Assembly (NCBI GenBank): GCA_016183655.1
Contig: JACPEH010000024.1
Span: 151,161 to 215,160, forward strand
Direction: 5' to 3'
From: Rhodocyclales bacterium
Lineage (GTDB): Bacteria > Pseudomonadota > Gammaproteobacteria > Burkholderiales > Rhodocyclaceae
DNA: 64,000 bases
Part shown: one piece after another, positions 48,275 through 57,015 of the stretch
How the letters are laid out: each line of letters opens with the position of its first letter
Numbering within the stretch: position 1 is the stretch's first letter
Position numbers and translations under genes: made by a program
The notes under the pieces: model-generated
What the model saw: only the letters and a program-made list of their open reading frames with translations
Told to the model about the DNA's origin: nothing
The model's database searches: none

Positions 48275-49449
48275 TGGTTTCCGATGTCTATTTCCCCCGC
48301 ATCAACGGCGTCTCGACCTCGATCGAGACCTTCCGCCGCCGGCTTGCCGGCGCGGGCGTCGAGGTCCGCCTGGTGGTGCCGCGCTACGGCGACGAGGGCG
48401 ACGAACCGGGCATCGTCCGCGTCGGCGGCCGGCCGGTGCCGGGCGACGCCGAGGACCGCCTGCTGCGCTGGCGGGAAATGCACCGCGCGGTCGCCGCCGC
48501 CGCCGCCGACTGCGACCTGATCCACATCCAGACCCCCTTCGTCGCGCATTACGCCGGCCTCGCCGCGGCACGGCGGCTGGAGCTGCCGGCACTGGCCACC
48601 TACCACACGCTGTTCGAGGAATACCTGCAGCACTACGCGCCCCTGGTTCCCGCCGGCTGGCTGCGCGGCGCCGCGCGCCTGCTGTCGCGACGGCAATGCA
48701 ACGCGCTCGACGGCGTCGTCGTGCCCTCGTCGGCGATGCGCGAGCGGCTGCAGGACTACGGTGTGCAGGCGCCGCTGCGCGTGCTGCCGACCGGCATCCC
48801 GGTCGAACGCTTCGCCGGCGGCGACGGCGAGGCCTTCCGCGCGGCGCACGGCATCCCGGCGGAGCGGCCGCTGGCGCTCTACGTCGGTCGCGTCGCGCAC
48901 GAGAAGAACATCGGCTTCCTGATCGACGCCGTGCAGCGCGCGCTGGCGGCGGTGCCCGATCTGCTGCTGCTGATCGCCGGCGAGGGGCCGGCGCGCGCCG
49001 AGCTGCAGCGCCGCGTCGACGCACTCGAACTGAAGCGCTCGGTGCGCTTCCTCGGCTATCTCGACCGGACGCGCGGCCTGCCCGACTGCTATGCCGCCGC
49101 CGACCTGTTCGTCTTCGCCTCGCGCACCGAAACCCAGGGGCTGGTGCTGATCGAGGCGATGGCTGCCGGCACGCCGGTGCTGGCGCTGTCGGCGATGGGC
49201 ACCGCCGACATCCTGGCGCCGCGCAAGGGCTGCCTGGTCGCGCCGGACGACTCGCAGGCCTTCGCCAATGCGCTCGCCCACTTCTTCGTCCATCGCCAGG
49301 CCTGGGCGCACCTCGGCGCCGAGGCGCGCGCCTATGCGCAGACCTGGTCGGACGAAGTGATGGCCGAGCTGCTCGCCTCGCACTACCGCACGCTGCGCCG
49401 CGACCACCGCGCGCGGACCGCGGAAACCGTGGCGGTCGCCGGCCTGTGA
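48262..49449 (+). CDS. GT4-family glycosyltransferase, Agt-like lipid glycosyltransferase candidate
   Basis: 395 residues, GT-B fold: N-terminal VLMVSDVYFPRINGVSTSIETF, the C-terminal donor site with YVGRVAHEKNIGFLIDA and the E-x7-E region FASRTETQGLVLIEAMAAGTPV. Relatives of this GT4 branch add hexoses to diacylglycerol or other lipids. The start overlaps the phosphoesterase stop by 13 bases with GGAGG 7-8 bases upstream, so the two are translated together. In the PlcP/Agt pathway diacylglycerol released by the first enzyme is glycosylated by the second. Confidence 0.82.
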   Translation: MRVLMVSDVYFPRINGVSTSIETFRRRLAGAGVEVRLVVPRYGDEGDEPGIVRVGGRPVPGDAEDRLLRWREMHRAVAAAAADCDLIHIQTPFVAHYAGLAAARRLELPALATYHTLFEEYLQHYAPLVPAGWLRGAARLLSRRQCNALDGVVVPSSAMRERLQDYGVQAPLRVLPTGIPVERFAGGDGEAFRAAHGIPAERPLALYVGRVAHEKNIGFLIDAVQRALAAVPDLLLLIAGEGPARAELQRRVDALELKRSVRFLGYLDRTRGLPDCYAAADLFVFASRTETQGLVLIEAMAAGTPVLALSAMGTADILAPRKGCLVAPDDSQAFANALAHFFVHRQAWAHLGAEARAYAQTWSDEVMAELLASHYRTLRRDHRARTAETVAVAGL

Positions 49450-49460
49450 GCGCGTCTGCC

Positions 49461-49494
49461 GTTTCACGGCGCTGTAACAGTCGCCGGCTAGCAT
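49461..49494 (+). promoter_or_regulatory. Pho-box-like promoter of the chemoreceptor gene
   Basis: GTTTCAC (49461-49467), 4 bases, CTGTAAC (49472-49478, a perfect consensus heptamer), exactly 10 bases, TAGCAT (49489-49494). Same geometry as pstS and the metallophosphoesterase. Confidence 0.65.
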
Positions 49495-49564
49495 CGGCGC
49501 CACCTTGCCCCAATCCACCTGACATGCGCCCCCGTCGCGGGGGGCGGAAATCCGATCCGTCACG

Positions 49565-51544
49565 ATGAAATCATTCCTCTCGCTGTCCGCCGGCCTCTCC
49601 GGCCGCCTGTCCTTCCGCGCCAAGCTGCTCGGCGCGGCGCTCTTGTTCGGCCTGCCGCTGGTGGCGGTGTCGCTGCTCTACTTGGCTGAGCAGGGCGAGC
49701 GGGTTGCCCGCGTCCGCGCCGAACAGGTCGGCCTCGCCCGCCAGCTGCCGCTGCTGCGCCTGCTCGACCGCGTCGAGGCCTATCAGGCCGCCCGCGCCGC
49801 CGTCGACAAGGGCGCTGCCGAGGCGCAGCCGCTGCCCGGCCAGCGGGCGCAGGAAGTCGGCCAGCGCGCCGGCGAGCTGGCCGCCGCTGCGCCGGGCGTC
49901 GCCTGGGGGGGCTTCACGCAGGCCTGGTCGCGCCTCGCCGGCGACGGCGGCGATGAAGCCCACGCCGCCGCCGTTACGGCGCTGCGCGAGCTGCTGGCGC
50001 AGAACGTCGACGGCAGCGGCCTGCGCATGGATGCGGAGGTAGACAGCAACGCGCTGCTCGGCCTGCTCGTCGACCGCCTGCCGCCGTTCGCCGAAGCGCT
50101 GGCCGAGGCTCGCCGGCTCGGCGGCGAAGTGCTCGCCGGCAAACGCCTGCGCCCGGCGCAGCGGCGCGAGCTGGAGGCGCTGCGCGCCGGCTTCGACCCG
50201 ATGATGCGCTGGCTCGACGAGAACATCGCGCGTGGCTGCCGCCGGGGCGAGGCGGCCTGCGCACCGCTGCGCGAACGCTACGCGCAACTGAACGAGGCGC
50301 TGCTGCCGTTCATCGAGACGCTGACCATCCGCGTCATCGACACCGCCGAGCACGAGCTGCCGGCGGCGGAATTCCTGGTCCGCGCCGACGCCGTGCAGGG
50401 GGCGCTGTTCGCGCTCGGCGACGCGGTCGCGGCCGAGGCCGGTCACCTCGTCGGCGCCCGCCAGGCGGCGCTGGAGGTGCGGCAGACGCTGGTCGCCGGT
50501 CTGCTGGCGGGTGTCCTGCTGCTGGTCGCCTACGCCTTTGCCGGCGCCTACCGCTCGATCATCGGCGCGCTGTGCGACCTGCGCGAGGTGGCCGAGGCGA
50601 TGTCGGCCGGCGACCTGCGCCGGCGTGCGGCGGTGGCGACCCGCGACGAGCTGGCGACGCTCGGGTGCGCCTTCAACGATGTCGCCGACGCCTTCGCCCG
50701 CGTCATCGGCGAGGCCGACGGCTCGGCGCGCCAGGTCGACGCCTCGGTGCGCCAGGTCAGCGACGCCGCCGGCCAGGTCGGCATTGCCACCGACCGGCAG
50801 AGCGCCTCGTCGGCGCAGGTTGCGTCGGCAGTGCAGCAGCTGACGGTGAGCATCAGCGAGGTGGCCGACCACGCGCAGCAGACGCTGGAGGTGTCGGAGC
50901 GTGCCGGCCGGCTCGCGGAAGCCGGCATGGACGAGGCGCGCAAGGCGACCGCGGCGATCCGCGGCATCGATACCACCGTCCGCCAGGCGGCCGATACCGT
51001 CCGCCGGCTGGAGGTGCGCTCCGGCCAGATCAGCGCCATCGTCGGCGTCATCCAGGAGATCGCCGAGCAGACCAACCTGCTCGCGCTGAACGCGGCGATC
51101 GAGGCGGCGCGCGCCGGCGAGCACGGCCGCGGCTTCGCCGTCGTCGCCGACGAGGTCAGGAAGCTGGCCGACCGCACGCGCAAGTCCACCGGCGAAATCG
51201 CCGAGACGATCGCCGCCATCCAGGGCGAGATCCACGCCTCGGTCGACGAGATGGCGGCGAGCACCGAAGCCGTCGGCTGCAGCGTCGCCAGCGTGCAGTC
51301 GCTGATCGACGCGCTCGATCGCATTCGCCGCGAGGTCGGCGATTCGCTGACGCACCTGCGCGAGATCGAGGCTGCCACCGGTGCCCAGGCCGGCGCCAGC
51401 GAATCGATCGCCCGCGATGTGCAGGAGATCGCGGTGATGTCCGAGCAGAACCACGCCTCGGTGCGCTCGGTCGGCGACCTGCTCGCCGACCTGGTCGGCA
51501 TGTCGCGCAGCCTGTCGGCGGCGGTGGCCGGGCTGCGCGTGTAG
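49565..51544 (+). CDS. Methyl-accepting chemotaxis protein
   Basis: 659 residues. Membrane helices at about 20-40 and 304-326 bracket a large (~260-residue) periplasmic sensor domain that I do not recognise. HAMP follows, then the signalling tip [38 protein letters not shown] (about 497-535) is intact. It reports to the CheA/CheW array. A Pho-box-like promoter suggests expression under phosphate limitation, but the ligand is unknown. The ribosome site is poor. Confidence 0.92.
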   Translation: MKSFLSLSAGLSGRLSFRAKLLGAALLFGLPLVAVSLLYLAEQGERVARVRAEQVGLARQLPLLRLLDRVEAYQAARAAVDKGAAEAQPLPGQRAQEVGQRAGELAAAAPGVAWGGFTQAWSRLAGDGGDEAHAAAVTALRELLAQNVDGSGLRMDAEVDSNALLGLLVDRLPPFAEALAEARRLGGEVLAGKRLRPAQRRELEALRAGFDPMMRWLDENIARGCRRGEAACAPLRERYAQLNEALLPFIETLTIRVIDTAEHELPAAEFLVRADAVQGALFALGDAVAAEAGHLVGARQAALEVRQTLVAGLLAGVLLLVAYAFAGAYRSIIGALCDLREVAEAMSAGDLRRRAAVATRDELATLGCAFNDVADAFARVIGEADGSARQVDASVRQVSDAAGQVGIATDRQSASSAQVASAVQQLTVSISEVADHAQQTLEVSERAGRLAEAGMDEARKATAAIRGIDTTVRQAADTVRRLEVRSGQISAIVGVIQEIAEQTNLLALNAAIEAARAGEHGRGFAVVADEVRKLADRTRKSTGEIAETIAAIQGEIHASVDEMAASTEAVGCSVASVQSLIDALDRIRREVGDSLTHLREIEAATGAQAGASESIARDVQEIAVMSEQNHASVRSVGDLLADLVGMSRSLSAAVAGLRV

Positions 51545-51580
51545 CGGCAGCCGCCGGCCGGCGGCTCTATACTTTCCCCG

Positions 51581-51614
51581 GCGCAATACTGCCGTAACAG
51601 GGGATCGCTAACAT
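51581..51614 (+). promoter_or_regulatory. Weak Pho-box-like promoter of sixA
   Basis: CCGTAAC (51592-51598), exactly 10 bases, TAACAT (51609-51614). The upstream heptamer GCGCAAT (51581-51587) is a poor match, so this is the weakest of the five sites. Confidence 0.45.
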
Positions 51615-51642
51615 GCCGGCTTCCGACAACGAAGGAACATCC

Positions 51643-52107
51643 ATGGATCTGCTGCTGTGGCGCCACGCCGAGGCCGAGGAGGGCGACAACGATTTCGAGC
51701 GGGCGCTGACCGGGCGCGGCGAGAAGCAGGCCAGGGCGATGGCGCGCTGGCTGCAGCAGAACCTGCCGCGCCACCTGCGCATCGTGGTCAGCCCGACCGT
51801 GCGCACGCAGCAGACCGCTGCGGCGCTCGACCTGCCCTTCGAGACCGAGCGCAGGATCGGTCCCGACGCGCTTTCTTCCGACCTGATGGCCGCCGCCGGC
51901 TGGCCGGCAACGCGCGGTGCGGTGCTGCTGGTCGGCCACCAGCCCGGCCTCGGCCAGCTCGCCTCGCTGCTGCTCGCCGGCCAGGAATCCGAATGGACGA
52001 TCAAGAAGGGCGCGCTGTGGTGGCTGTCGCGGCGCATCCGAGAAGGCGAGCCGCAGACCGTGTTGCGCACCGTCGTCTCGCCCGACTTCCTGGTCGGGAT
52101 GAAGTAG
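51643..52107 (+). CDS. sixA: Phosphohistidine phosphatase SixA
   Basis: 154 residues. RHAEAEEG at residues 7-14 (catalytic H8) and VGHQPGLGQLASLLL (second histidine, about 98) identify the SixA branch of the histidine-phosphatase superfamily. SixA removes phosphate from phosphohistidine domains of some phosphorelay or phosphotransferase proteins. ATG at 51643 has AAGGAA 6 bases upstream; an in-frame ATG at 51613 overlaps the -10-like element and has no ribosome site. Confidence 0.9.
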   Translation: MDLLLWRHAEAEEGDNDFERALTGRGEKQARAMARWLQQNLPRHLRIVVSPTVRTQQTAAALDLPFETERRIGPDALSSDLMAAAGWPATRGAVLLVGHQPGLGQLASLLLAGQESEWTIKKGALWWLSRRIREGEPQTVLRTVVSPDFLVGMK

Positions 52108-52155
52108 TTCCCCTTTCCGCAATCCGTTCCGCCGCCGTCATCATCCTGCCCGGCG

Positions 52156-52189
52156 GCTGCCACAGTCCTGCAACATCGGCGCCCTAGAC
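52156..52189 (+). promoter_or_regulatory. Pho-box-like promoter of the EAL-CBS-GGDEF gene
   Basis: CTGCCAC (52156-52162), 4 bases, CTGCAAC (52167-52173), exactly 10 bases, TAGACT (52184-52189). Two heptamers 11 apart, each one or two bases off the Pho consensus. Confidence 0.55.
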
Positions 52190-52221
52190 TGGCTGCCATT
52201 ACCTGTTGCAGGAGAAGAACA

Positions 52222-54060
52222 ATGAACCCGTGCATTGAAAACGAGCTCGACGAGCTCTCGCGCATCGTCCACGAAGGACTGCTGCAGCCGGTGTTTCAGC
52301 CGATCGTCGATTTTCGCGCGCGCACGCTGCTCGGCTACGAGGCGCTGATCCGCGGGCCGCTGCATTCGCCGCTGCAACGCCCCGACGTGCTGTTCAGCGC
52401 CGCGCGTGCCGCCGGCCTCGGCCTCGACCTGGAGCACGCCTGCCGCGAAACCAGCCTGCGCGCCTTCGCCCGCCTGCAGCTGCCCGGCAGGCTGTTCCTC
52501 AACAGTTCGCCGGGCGCGCTGCTCGACGAGCGGATGATGAACGGTGCCACCCGCGCGCTGCTCGGCGAGCTCGGCATCGCCGCCAACCGCATCGTCATTG
52601 AGCTCACCGAGAACGAGCAGATCACCGACCTGCCCGGCATCCAGGAAGCGCTGCTGAACTATCGAGGGCGCGGCTTCCAGATCGCCATCGACGACCTCGG
52701 CGAGGGCTTCGCCAACCTGCGCATGTGGTCGGAGATCCGCCCCGAGTTCGTCAAGATCGACAAGCACTTCGTCCACGGCATCGCCGACGACCGCATCAAG
52801 TACCACTTCGTGCGCGCGATGCAGGATCTCGGCGAAATCTGCAACGCCGCGCTGATCGCCGAGGGCATCGAGCGCGTCGAGGATTTCGAGTGCATCCGCG
52901 ACATGGGCATCGCCTGCGGCCAGGGCTTCTTCATCGCGCGGCCGGACAAGGCGCCGGCGCGCAAGCTGCCGGCGGCGGTGGCCGAGGTGCTCGACCGGCA
53001 TCGCGTGACGCTGTCGCCGACCGCGCTGCACGCCGGCAAGACGCGCACGGCGCGGCTGCTGCTGCGCCCGATCGACCCGGTCTCCGCCGACGCCAGCAAC
53101 GAGTGCGTGTTCGCCCGCTTCGAGGCCGACGCCTCGCTGGAAGTGCTGCCGGTGGTCGAGGGCAGCCGTCCGATCGGGCTGATCAACCGGCACAGCATGG
53201 TCGACCGCTTCGCCCGTCCGTTCCAGAAGGAGCTGTTCGGCCGCAAGTCCTGCCACCAGTTCATGGACCCGGCGCCACTGATCGTCGACCAGAACGCGAC
53301 CATTCCCGAGCTGGCGATGATGCTGTCGGTGGCGCCGCGGCACTACCTGTTCGACGGTTTCATCATCACCGGCGACGGCGGCCGCTACCTCGGCATCGGC
53401 AGCAGCCACGACCTGGTGGCGATGATCACCGAGATGCAGATCAGCGCCGCCCGTTACGCCAACCCGCTGACGCAGCTGCCCGGCAACGTGCCGATCAACG
53501 AGCACATCGACCGCATGCTGGCCACCGGCAACGGCTTCGTCGTCGCCTACCTCGACATCGACAGCTTCAAGCCCTACAACGACACCTTCGGCTACCGCCG
53601 CGGCGACGACGTCATCCAGCTGCTCGGGCAGCTGATCTGCGAAGCGGTCGATGGCCGCCAGGACTTCGTCGGTCACATCGGCGGCGACGACTTCTTCGTC
53701 GTCTTCCAGAGTGCCGACTGGGAGGTGCGCTGCTGGGAGGTCGTTGGCCGCTTCGCCGAGTCGATGGCGACGATGGCCGACGATGAGCTGCACGCCAGCG
53801 GCGGCTACCTGGCCGAGAACCGGCGCGGCGAGCTGGTCCAGCAGGCCTTGCCAACGCTGTCGATCGGCGTCGTCCGCGTCGATCCCGGCGAGTTCGAGTC
53901 GCACCGCGAGGTGGCTGCCGCCGCGTCGACGGCGAAGAAGCAGGCGAAGAAATCGGCCAAACAGGCGGCCGCCGGCATGACGCCAGGCCAGGCGCAGGGC
54001 GCGGTGTTCGTCGAGCGGCGGCGCCCTGCCGGCGAAGCGGCTGCACAACGGCTGAACTGA
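52222..54060 (+). CDS. c-di-GMP phosphodiesterase-type protein: EAL-CBS-CBS-GGDEF with basic tail
   Basis: 612 residues. EAL domain (about 10-250): YEALIRG, FLNSSPG, IELTENEQ, AIDDLGEGF, VKIDK, IAEGIE and CGQGFF keep the residues needed for hydrolysis. A CBS pair lies at about 285-410 (LPVVEG..PIGLINR, QFMDPAPLIVDQNATI). The GGDEF domain (about 415-560) has GGDDF in place of GGDEF, so synthesis is uncertain. The tail (about 565-610) is Lys/Ala-rich. GGAG lies 10 bases before the ATG. A Pho-like promoter precedes it. Confidence 0.9.
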   Translation: MNPCIENELDELSRIVHEGLLQPVFQPIVDFRARTLLGYEALIRGPLHSPLQRPDVLFSAARAAGLGLDLEHACRETSLRAFARLQLPGRLFLNSSPGALLDERMMNGATRALLGELGIAANRIVIELTENEQITDLPGIQEALLNYRGRGFQIAIDDLGEGFANLRMWSEIRPEFVKIDKHFVHGIADDRIKYHFVRAMQDLGEICNAALIAEGIERVEDFECIRDMGIACGQGFFIARPDKAPARKLPAAVAEVLDRHRVTLSPTALHAGKTRTARLLLRPIDPVSADASNECVFARFEADASLEVLPVVEGSRPIGLINRHSMVDRFARPFQKELFGRKSCHQFMDPAPLIVDQNATIPELAMMLSVAPRHYLFDGFIITGDGGRYLGIGSSHDLVAMITEMQISAARYANPLTQLPGNVPINEHIDRMLATGNGFVVAYLDIDSFKPYNDTFGYRRGDDVIQLLGQLICEAVDGRQDFVGHIGGDDFFVVFQSADWEVRCWEVVGRFAESMATMADDELHASGGYLAENRRGELVQQALPTLSIGVVRVDPGEFESHREVAAAASTAKKQAKKSAKQAAAGMTPGQAQGAVFVERRRPAGEAAAQRLN

Positions 54061-54250
54061 CGCCCGCCGGCGATCCTCGTGTCGCCGTATGGGGACGCCG
54101 CCGCGGGGGGCAGGGAAAAAGGTCGCCGGAACCCCCCTCCATGATCTAAAGTCGAACTGTTGTCAGCGTTTCTTCAAGACGCTTCCGTCGGCGGCGGGTT
54201 GAAGGAGTCGCTTCGCTAATAGGGTGTCGCGCCGAGCAAAGGGGGCTGCC

Positions 54251-56395
54251 ATGTCGGATAGTTCGAAACCCGGCGCTGCCGCGCCGGCCGCAACGGGACC
54301 ATGGCTTGCCGTCAGGAAGGCCGCCAGCCGCCTGCAGGACTGGTTTTCCATCCAGCGAACGGCAGTCAAGTTGCTGGTGCTGGTGATCGCCTGGCTGATC
54401 CCGCTCTCCGCCCTCTACTCGATCTCGCTCAGCAACAAGCAGGCCGCGCTCGCCGAACAGGTCAAGGCGATGACCGTCGCCGGCCCGGCCGGCGAAGGGG
54501 TGTGGGCCTTCAACAACAAGCTGCCGGTGGTGTTCGGTACCGGCGCCATGCTGCAGTTCCTCGACAACAACCCGGTCGAGCGCGTGACGGTGATCTACCA
54601 GCCGCTGATCTGGAACTTCTCGGAGCGCATCGTCCTCGTCGAATCGCACGGCCGGCAGCACGCCTATTACCCGAGCGACCTGGAAACCCGCATCTTCACC
54701 GAGCGCGCCGCCAGCGCGCCGTGGGGGAGAAAGCTCCATTTCATTCCGCGCAGCGAACTCGGCGCCGGCAACGGCGATCTGCTGGAACGCCTCGACCAGC
54801 GCTTCGCCAGCGCCCGCCCGATGTCGGAGAAAGACAGCTGGAAGGCCGGTATCAGCGGTTCGCTGTCGGCCGCGCTGATGCTCGGCCTGCTGGTCTTCCT
54901 CTTCCTCCAGCTGAAAGGGCAGTTCAAGTCGCTCAAGTTCATCGAGCCGGCGCAGGTCAGCGGCTCGATCGACGACCTGGTCGGCATGGACGACATCAAG
55001 GCCGAGCTGGCGCAGATCAAGGACCAGTACCAGCGCCGCGCGCTGTACGCCGAGTACGGCATCGTCAAGCCGTTCAACGTGATGTTCAGCGGCCCGGCCG
55101 GTACCGGCAAGACCAAGCTCGCCAGCTACCTGGCCAAGGAGCTGAAGCTGCCGATCCTGTTCCACTCGGCGACCAACCTGGAAACCGGTTTCGTCGGCGG
55201 CGGCTCGAACACGCTCTCGCGCATCATCACCATGGCCAAGCGGCGCCGGCACTGCATCATCTTCCTCGACGAGGCGCAGGATCTGTTCATGAAGCGCGGC
55301 GGCCGTCGCAAGTTCGACGACGACACCGCCAACACGCTGCTGTCGGTGCTCGACGGCGTGCGCAGCCGGAGCGACGCCGAGATCATCTGGATCGTCGCCA
55401 GCAACTTCAACGCCGAGACGATGGAGATGGACGAGGCGATGCTGCGCCGTTTCCAGATGAAGGTGGATTTCCGCTTGCCCAACCGCGAGGAGCGGCTGGC
55501 GATCATCGAGCACTACCTCGCGCAGCGCGCCGACAAGGTGCTGCCCGATCTCGACCTCAGGCACCTGGTGGCGGTGACCGAGGGGCGCAGCCCGGCCGAC
55601 CTGGAGACCATCGTCAACCAGGCCGGCATCAGCGCCGTGCAGAGCGGCGACATGATCGGCGCCGACACGCTGATGCAGGCCGCCGAACGCGTGCTGGTCG
55701 GCAACGTCAACGCCGACACCACCGATGAGCGCGAGCGCGACCGCCGCATCATCGCGGTGCACGAATGGGGCCACTTCCTGGTCGACTTCGAATACGAGCG
55801 CCAGCGCACCAACGGCAGCTGGGAGCAGATCCTCGCCGATATGAAGACGATCAAGATCTCGCTGAAGGCCAGCCCGCGCAACAACGCGCTCGGCTTCGTC
55901 TTCCACAAGCAGGGGCCGAACCTCTTGAAGACCAAGGGCGACATCGAGCACGACGTGCGCGTGCTGCTCGGCGGCATGGCCAACGAGGAGCTGTTCTTCG
56001 GCGAGGACGGCACCAGCAATGGCGCGCACAACGACATCACCCGCGTCACCCGGCTGCTGCACCACGCCGTCGGCGAGATGGGGATGTACCGCAAGACCCG
56101 CCTGAACTACGGCGCGCTCACCGACAGCCGCCCCGGCAGCGGCCAGCCTGACGAGGAAACGCGCGGCATCATGGAAGCGCAGAGCGAACGCCTCTATAGC
56201 GAAACCAAGGCGATCCTGGCGCGGCTGAAGCCGCTCACCGAGCATCTGGCCGACAAGCTGCTGCAGGCCGGCGAGATGAGCCTGGACGAGGCGCTGGCCG
56301 AGATCCGCCGCTTCGAGAGCAACGTGGTGGTGCTGCAGCCGCCGGCGGATGCCGCCGCAGGCGGCGACGGGCGGCGGCCGGCAAGCCTCGGTTGA
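54251..56395 (+). CDS. FtsH-like membrane AAA+ metalloprotease, divergent paralogue
   Basis: 714 residues. Membrane helices about 40-57 and 205-222 enclose a ~145-residue periplasmic domain, larger than in standard FtsH. The AAA module has GPAGTGKT (about 280) and CIIFLDEAQDLF (about 335); the second region of homology reads AMLRRFQMKV, lacking the RPGRFD of FtsH. The M41 zinc site is HEWGH at 504-508 and the third ligand is in GAHNDI (about 596). It is therefore likely an active protease but not the housekeeping FtsH. ATG at 54251 has AGGGGG 6 bases upstream. Its substrates are unknown. Confidence 0.85.
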   Translation: MSDSSKPGAAAPAATGPWLAVRKAASRLQDWFSIQRTAVKLLVLVIAWLIPLSALYSISLSNKQAALAEQVKAMTVAGPAGEGVWAFNNKLPVVFGTGAMLQFLDNNPVERVTVIYQPLIWNFSERIVLVESHGRQHAYYPSDLETRIFTERAASAPWGRKLHFIPRSELGAGNGDLLERLDQRFASARPMSEKDSWKAGISGSLSAALMLGLLVFLFLQLKGQFKSLKFIEPAQVSGSIDDLVGMDDIKAELAQIKDQYQRRALYAEYGIVKPFNVMFSGPAGTGKTKLASYLAKELKLPILFHSATNLETGFVGGGSNTLSRIITMAKRRRHCIIFLDEAQDLFMKRGGRRKFDDDTANTLLSVLDGVRSRSDAEIIWIVASNFNAETMEMDEAMLRRFQMKVDFRLPNREERLAIIEHYLAQRADKVLPDLDLRHLVAVTEGRSPADLETIVNQAGISAVQSGDMIGADTLMQAAERVLVGNVNADTTDERERDRRIIAVHEWGHFLVDFEYERQRTNGSWEQILADMKTIKISLKASPRNNALGFVFHKQGPNLLKTKGDIEHDVRVLLGGMANEELFFGEDGTSNGAHNDITRVTRLLHHAVGEMGMYRKTRLNYGALTDSRPGSGQPDEETRGIMEAQSERLYSETKAILARLKPLTEHLADKLLQAGEMSLDEALAEIRRFESNVVVLQPPADAAAGGDGRRPASLG

Positions 56396-56568
56396 ACCTA
56401 AAAACCGCAGTTGGCGCCCGTTCATGGTTCGATACGCCTTGCTCCGCAAGGCTACTCACCACGAACGGGGAGTCACCCAGCGGGTGAAGCTCCGTTCGCC
56501 CTGAGTAGCCCACGTAGTGGGCGTATCGAAGGGCTTGGCCGCGTCCAACTGCGGAAAATAGGTTGAAT
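56391..56568. repeat. Nested inverted repeat (about 178 bp, MITE-like)
   Basis: Outer arms: AACCTA-4-CCGCAGTTGG (56395-56413) and its reverse complement CCAACTGCGG-4-TAGGTT (about 56545-56564). Inner arms: GTTCGATACGCC (about 56427) with GGCGTATCGAA (56519-56529), and CTACTCACCACGAACGG with CCGTTCGCCCTGAGTAG. The left outer arm overlaps the stop codon of the protease gene. No coding capacity. Confidence 0.75.
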
Positions 56569-56616
56569 TGCGGGGGGCCATGACGGCGCCGGTCCGGCCC
56601 GCGCTGGCGGCGTGCG

Positions 56617-56901
56617 CTACTTGAAGTGGTAGAAGCGGTCGTTGAGGAACTTCGTCATGTCCCGCACTTCGCTCGGCGTGAAGGTCTTCTTCGTCATGTG
56701 GGCGCAGGTCTCGAACTGCAGGTTCAGCGCCTCCAGCGAGCCGATTCGGCGGTCCTTCCGCGTATAGACGCCGGTGTCGTGGCAACCGGTGCAGTTCGCG
56801 GCGTGCAGCCGCTCGCCCGCGGCGGCGTCGCCGGGCGGCGCCGCCTGCGCCGTGGCGGCCAGCAGCCCGAGTGCCAGACTGACGATCAGCAAGCGTCGCA
56901 T
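56617..56901 (-). CDS. Small periplasmic c-type cytochrome
   Basis: 94 residues with a signal peptide (about 1-20, ending AQA) and a single haem-binding CTGCH at residues 37-41. A possible distal methionine lies in the C-terminal helix (VRDMTKFL). It would carry electrons in the periplasm; partners are not evident. ATG at 56901 has GGAGGA 5 bases upstream. Single gene, 114 bases from the FKBP gene on the same strand. Confidence 0.88.
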   Translation of the reverse strand: MRRLLIVSLALGLLAATAQAAPPGDAAAGERLHAANCTGCHDTGVYTRKDRRIGSLEALNLQFETCAHMTKKTFTPSEVRDMTKFLNDRFYHFK

Positions 56902-57015
56902 CGGTATCCTCCTCGGCAGCGGTAGTTCCACCGACTCAGGCTAGTGCCTGGGTCAGTGGATGGCAAGGCCGGCGCTCCCCGCGCGGCATTCCCGATCGTC
57001 TCCGCCGTGCTTCGG

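Noticed and set aside
49571..51586. A 671-codon open frame on the minus strand opposite the chemoreceptor
   Set aside because: Long only because of the skewed base composition; the plus-strand gene has complete MCP motifs.
54061..54250. Pho-type promoter before the FtsH-like gene
   Set aside because: TAAAGT is present near 54147 but no TGTAAC-type heptamer lies 10 bases upstream.
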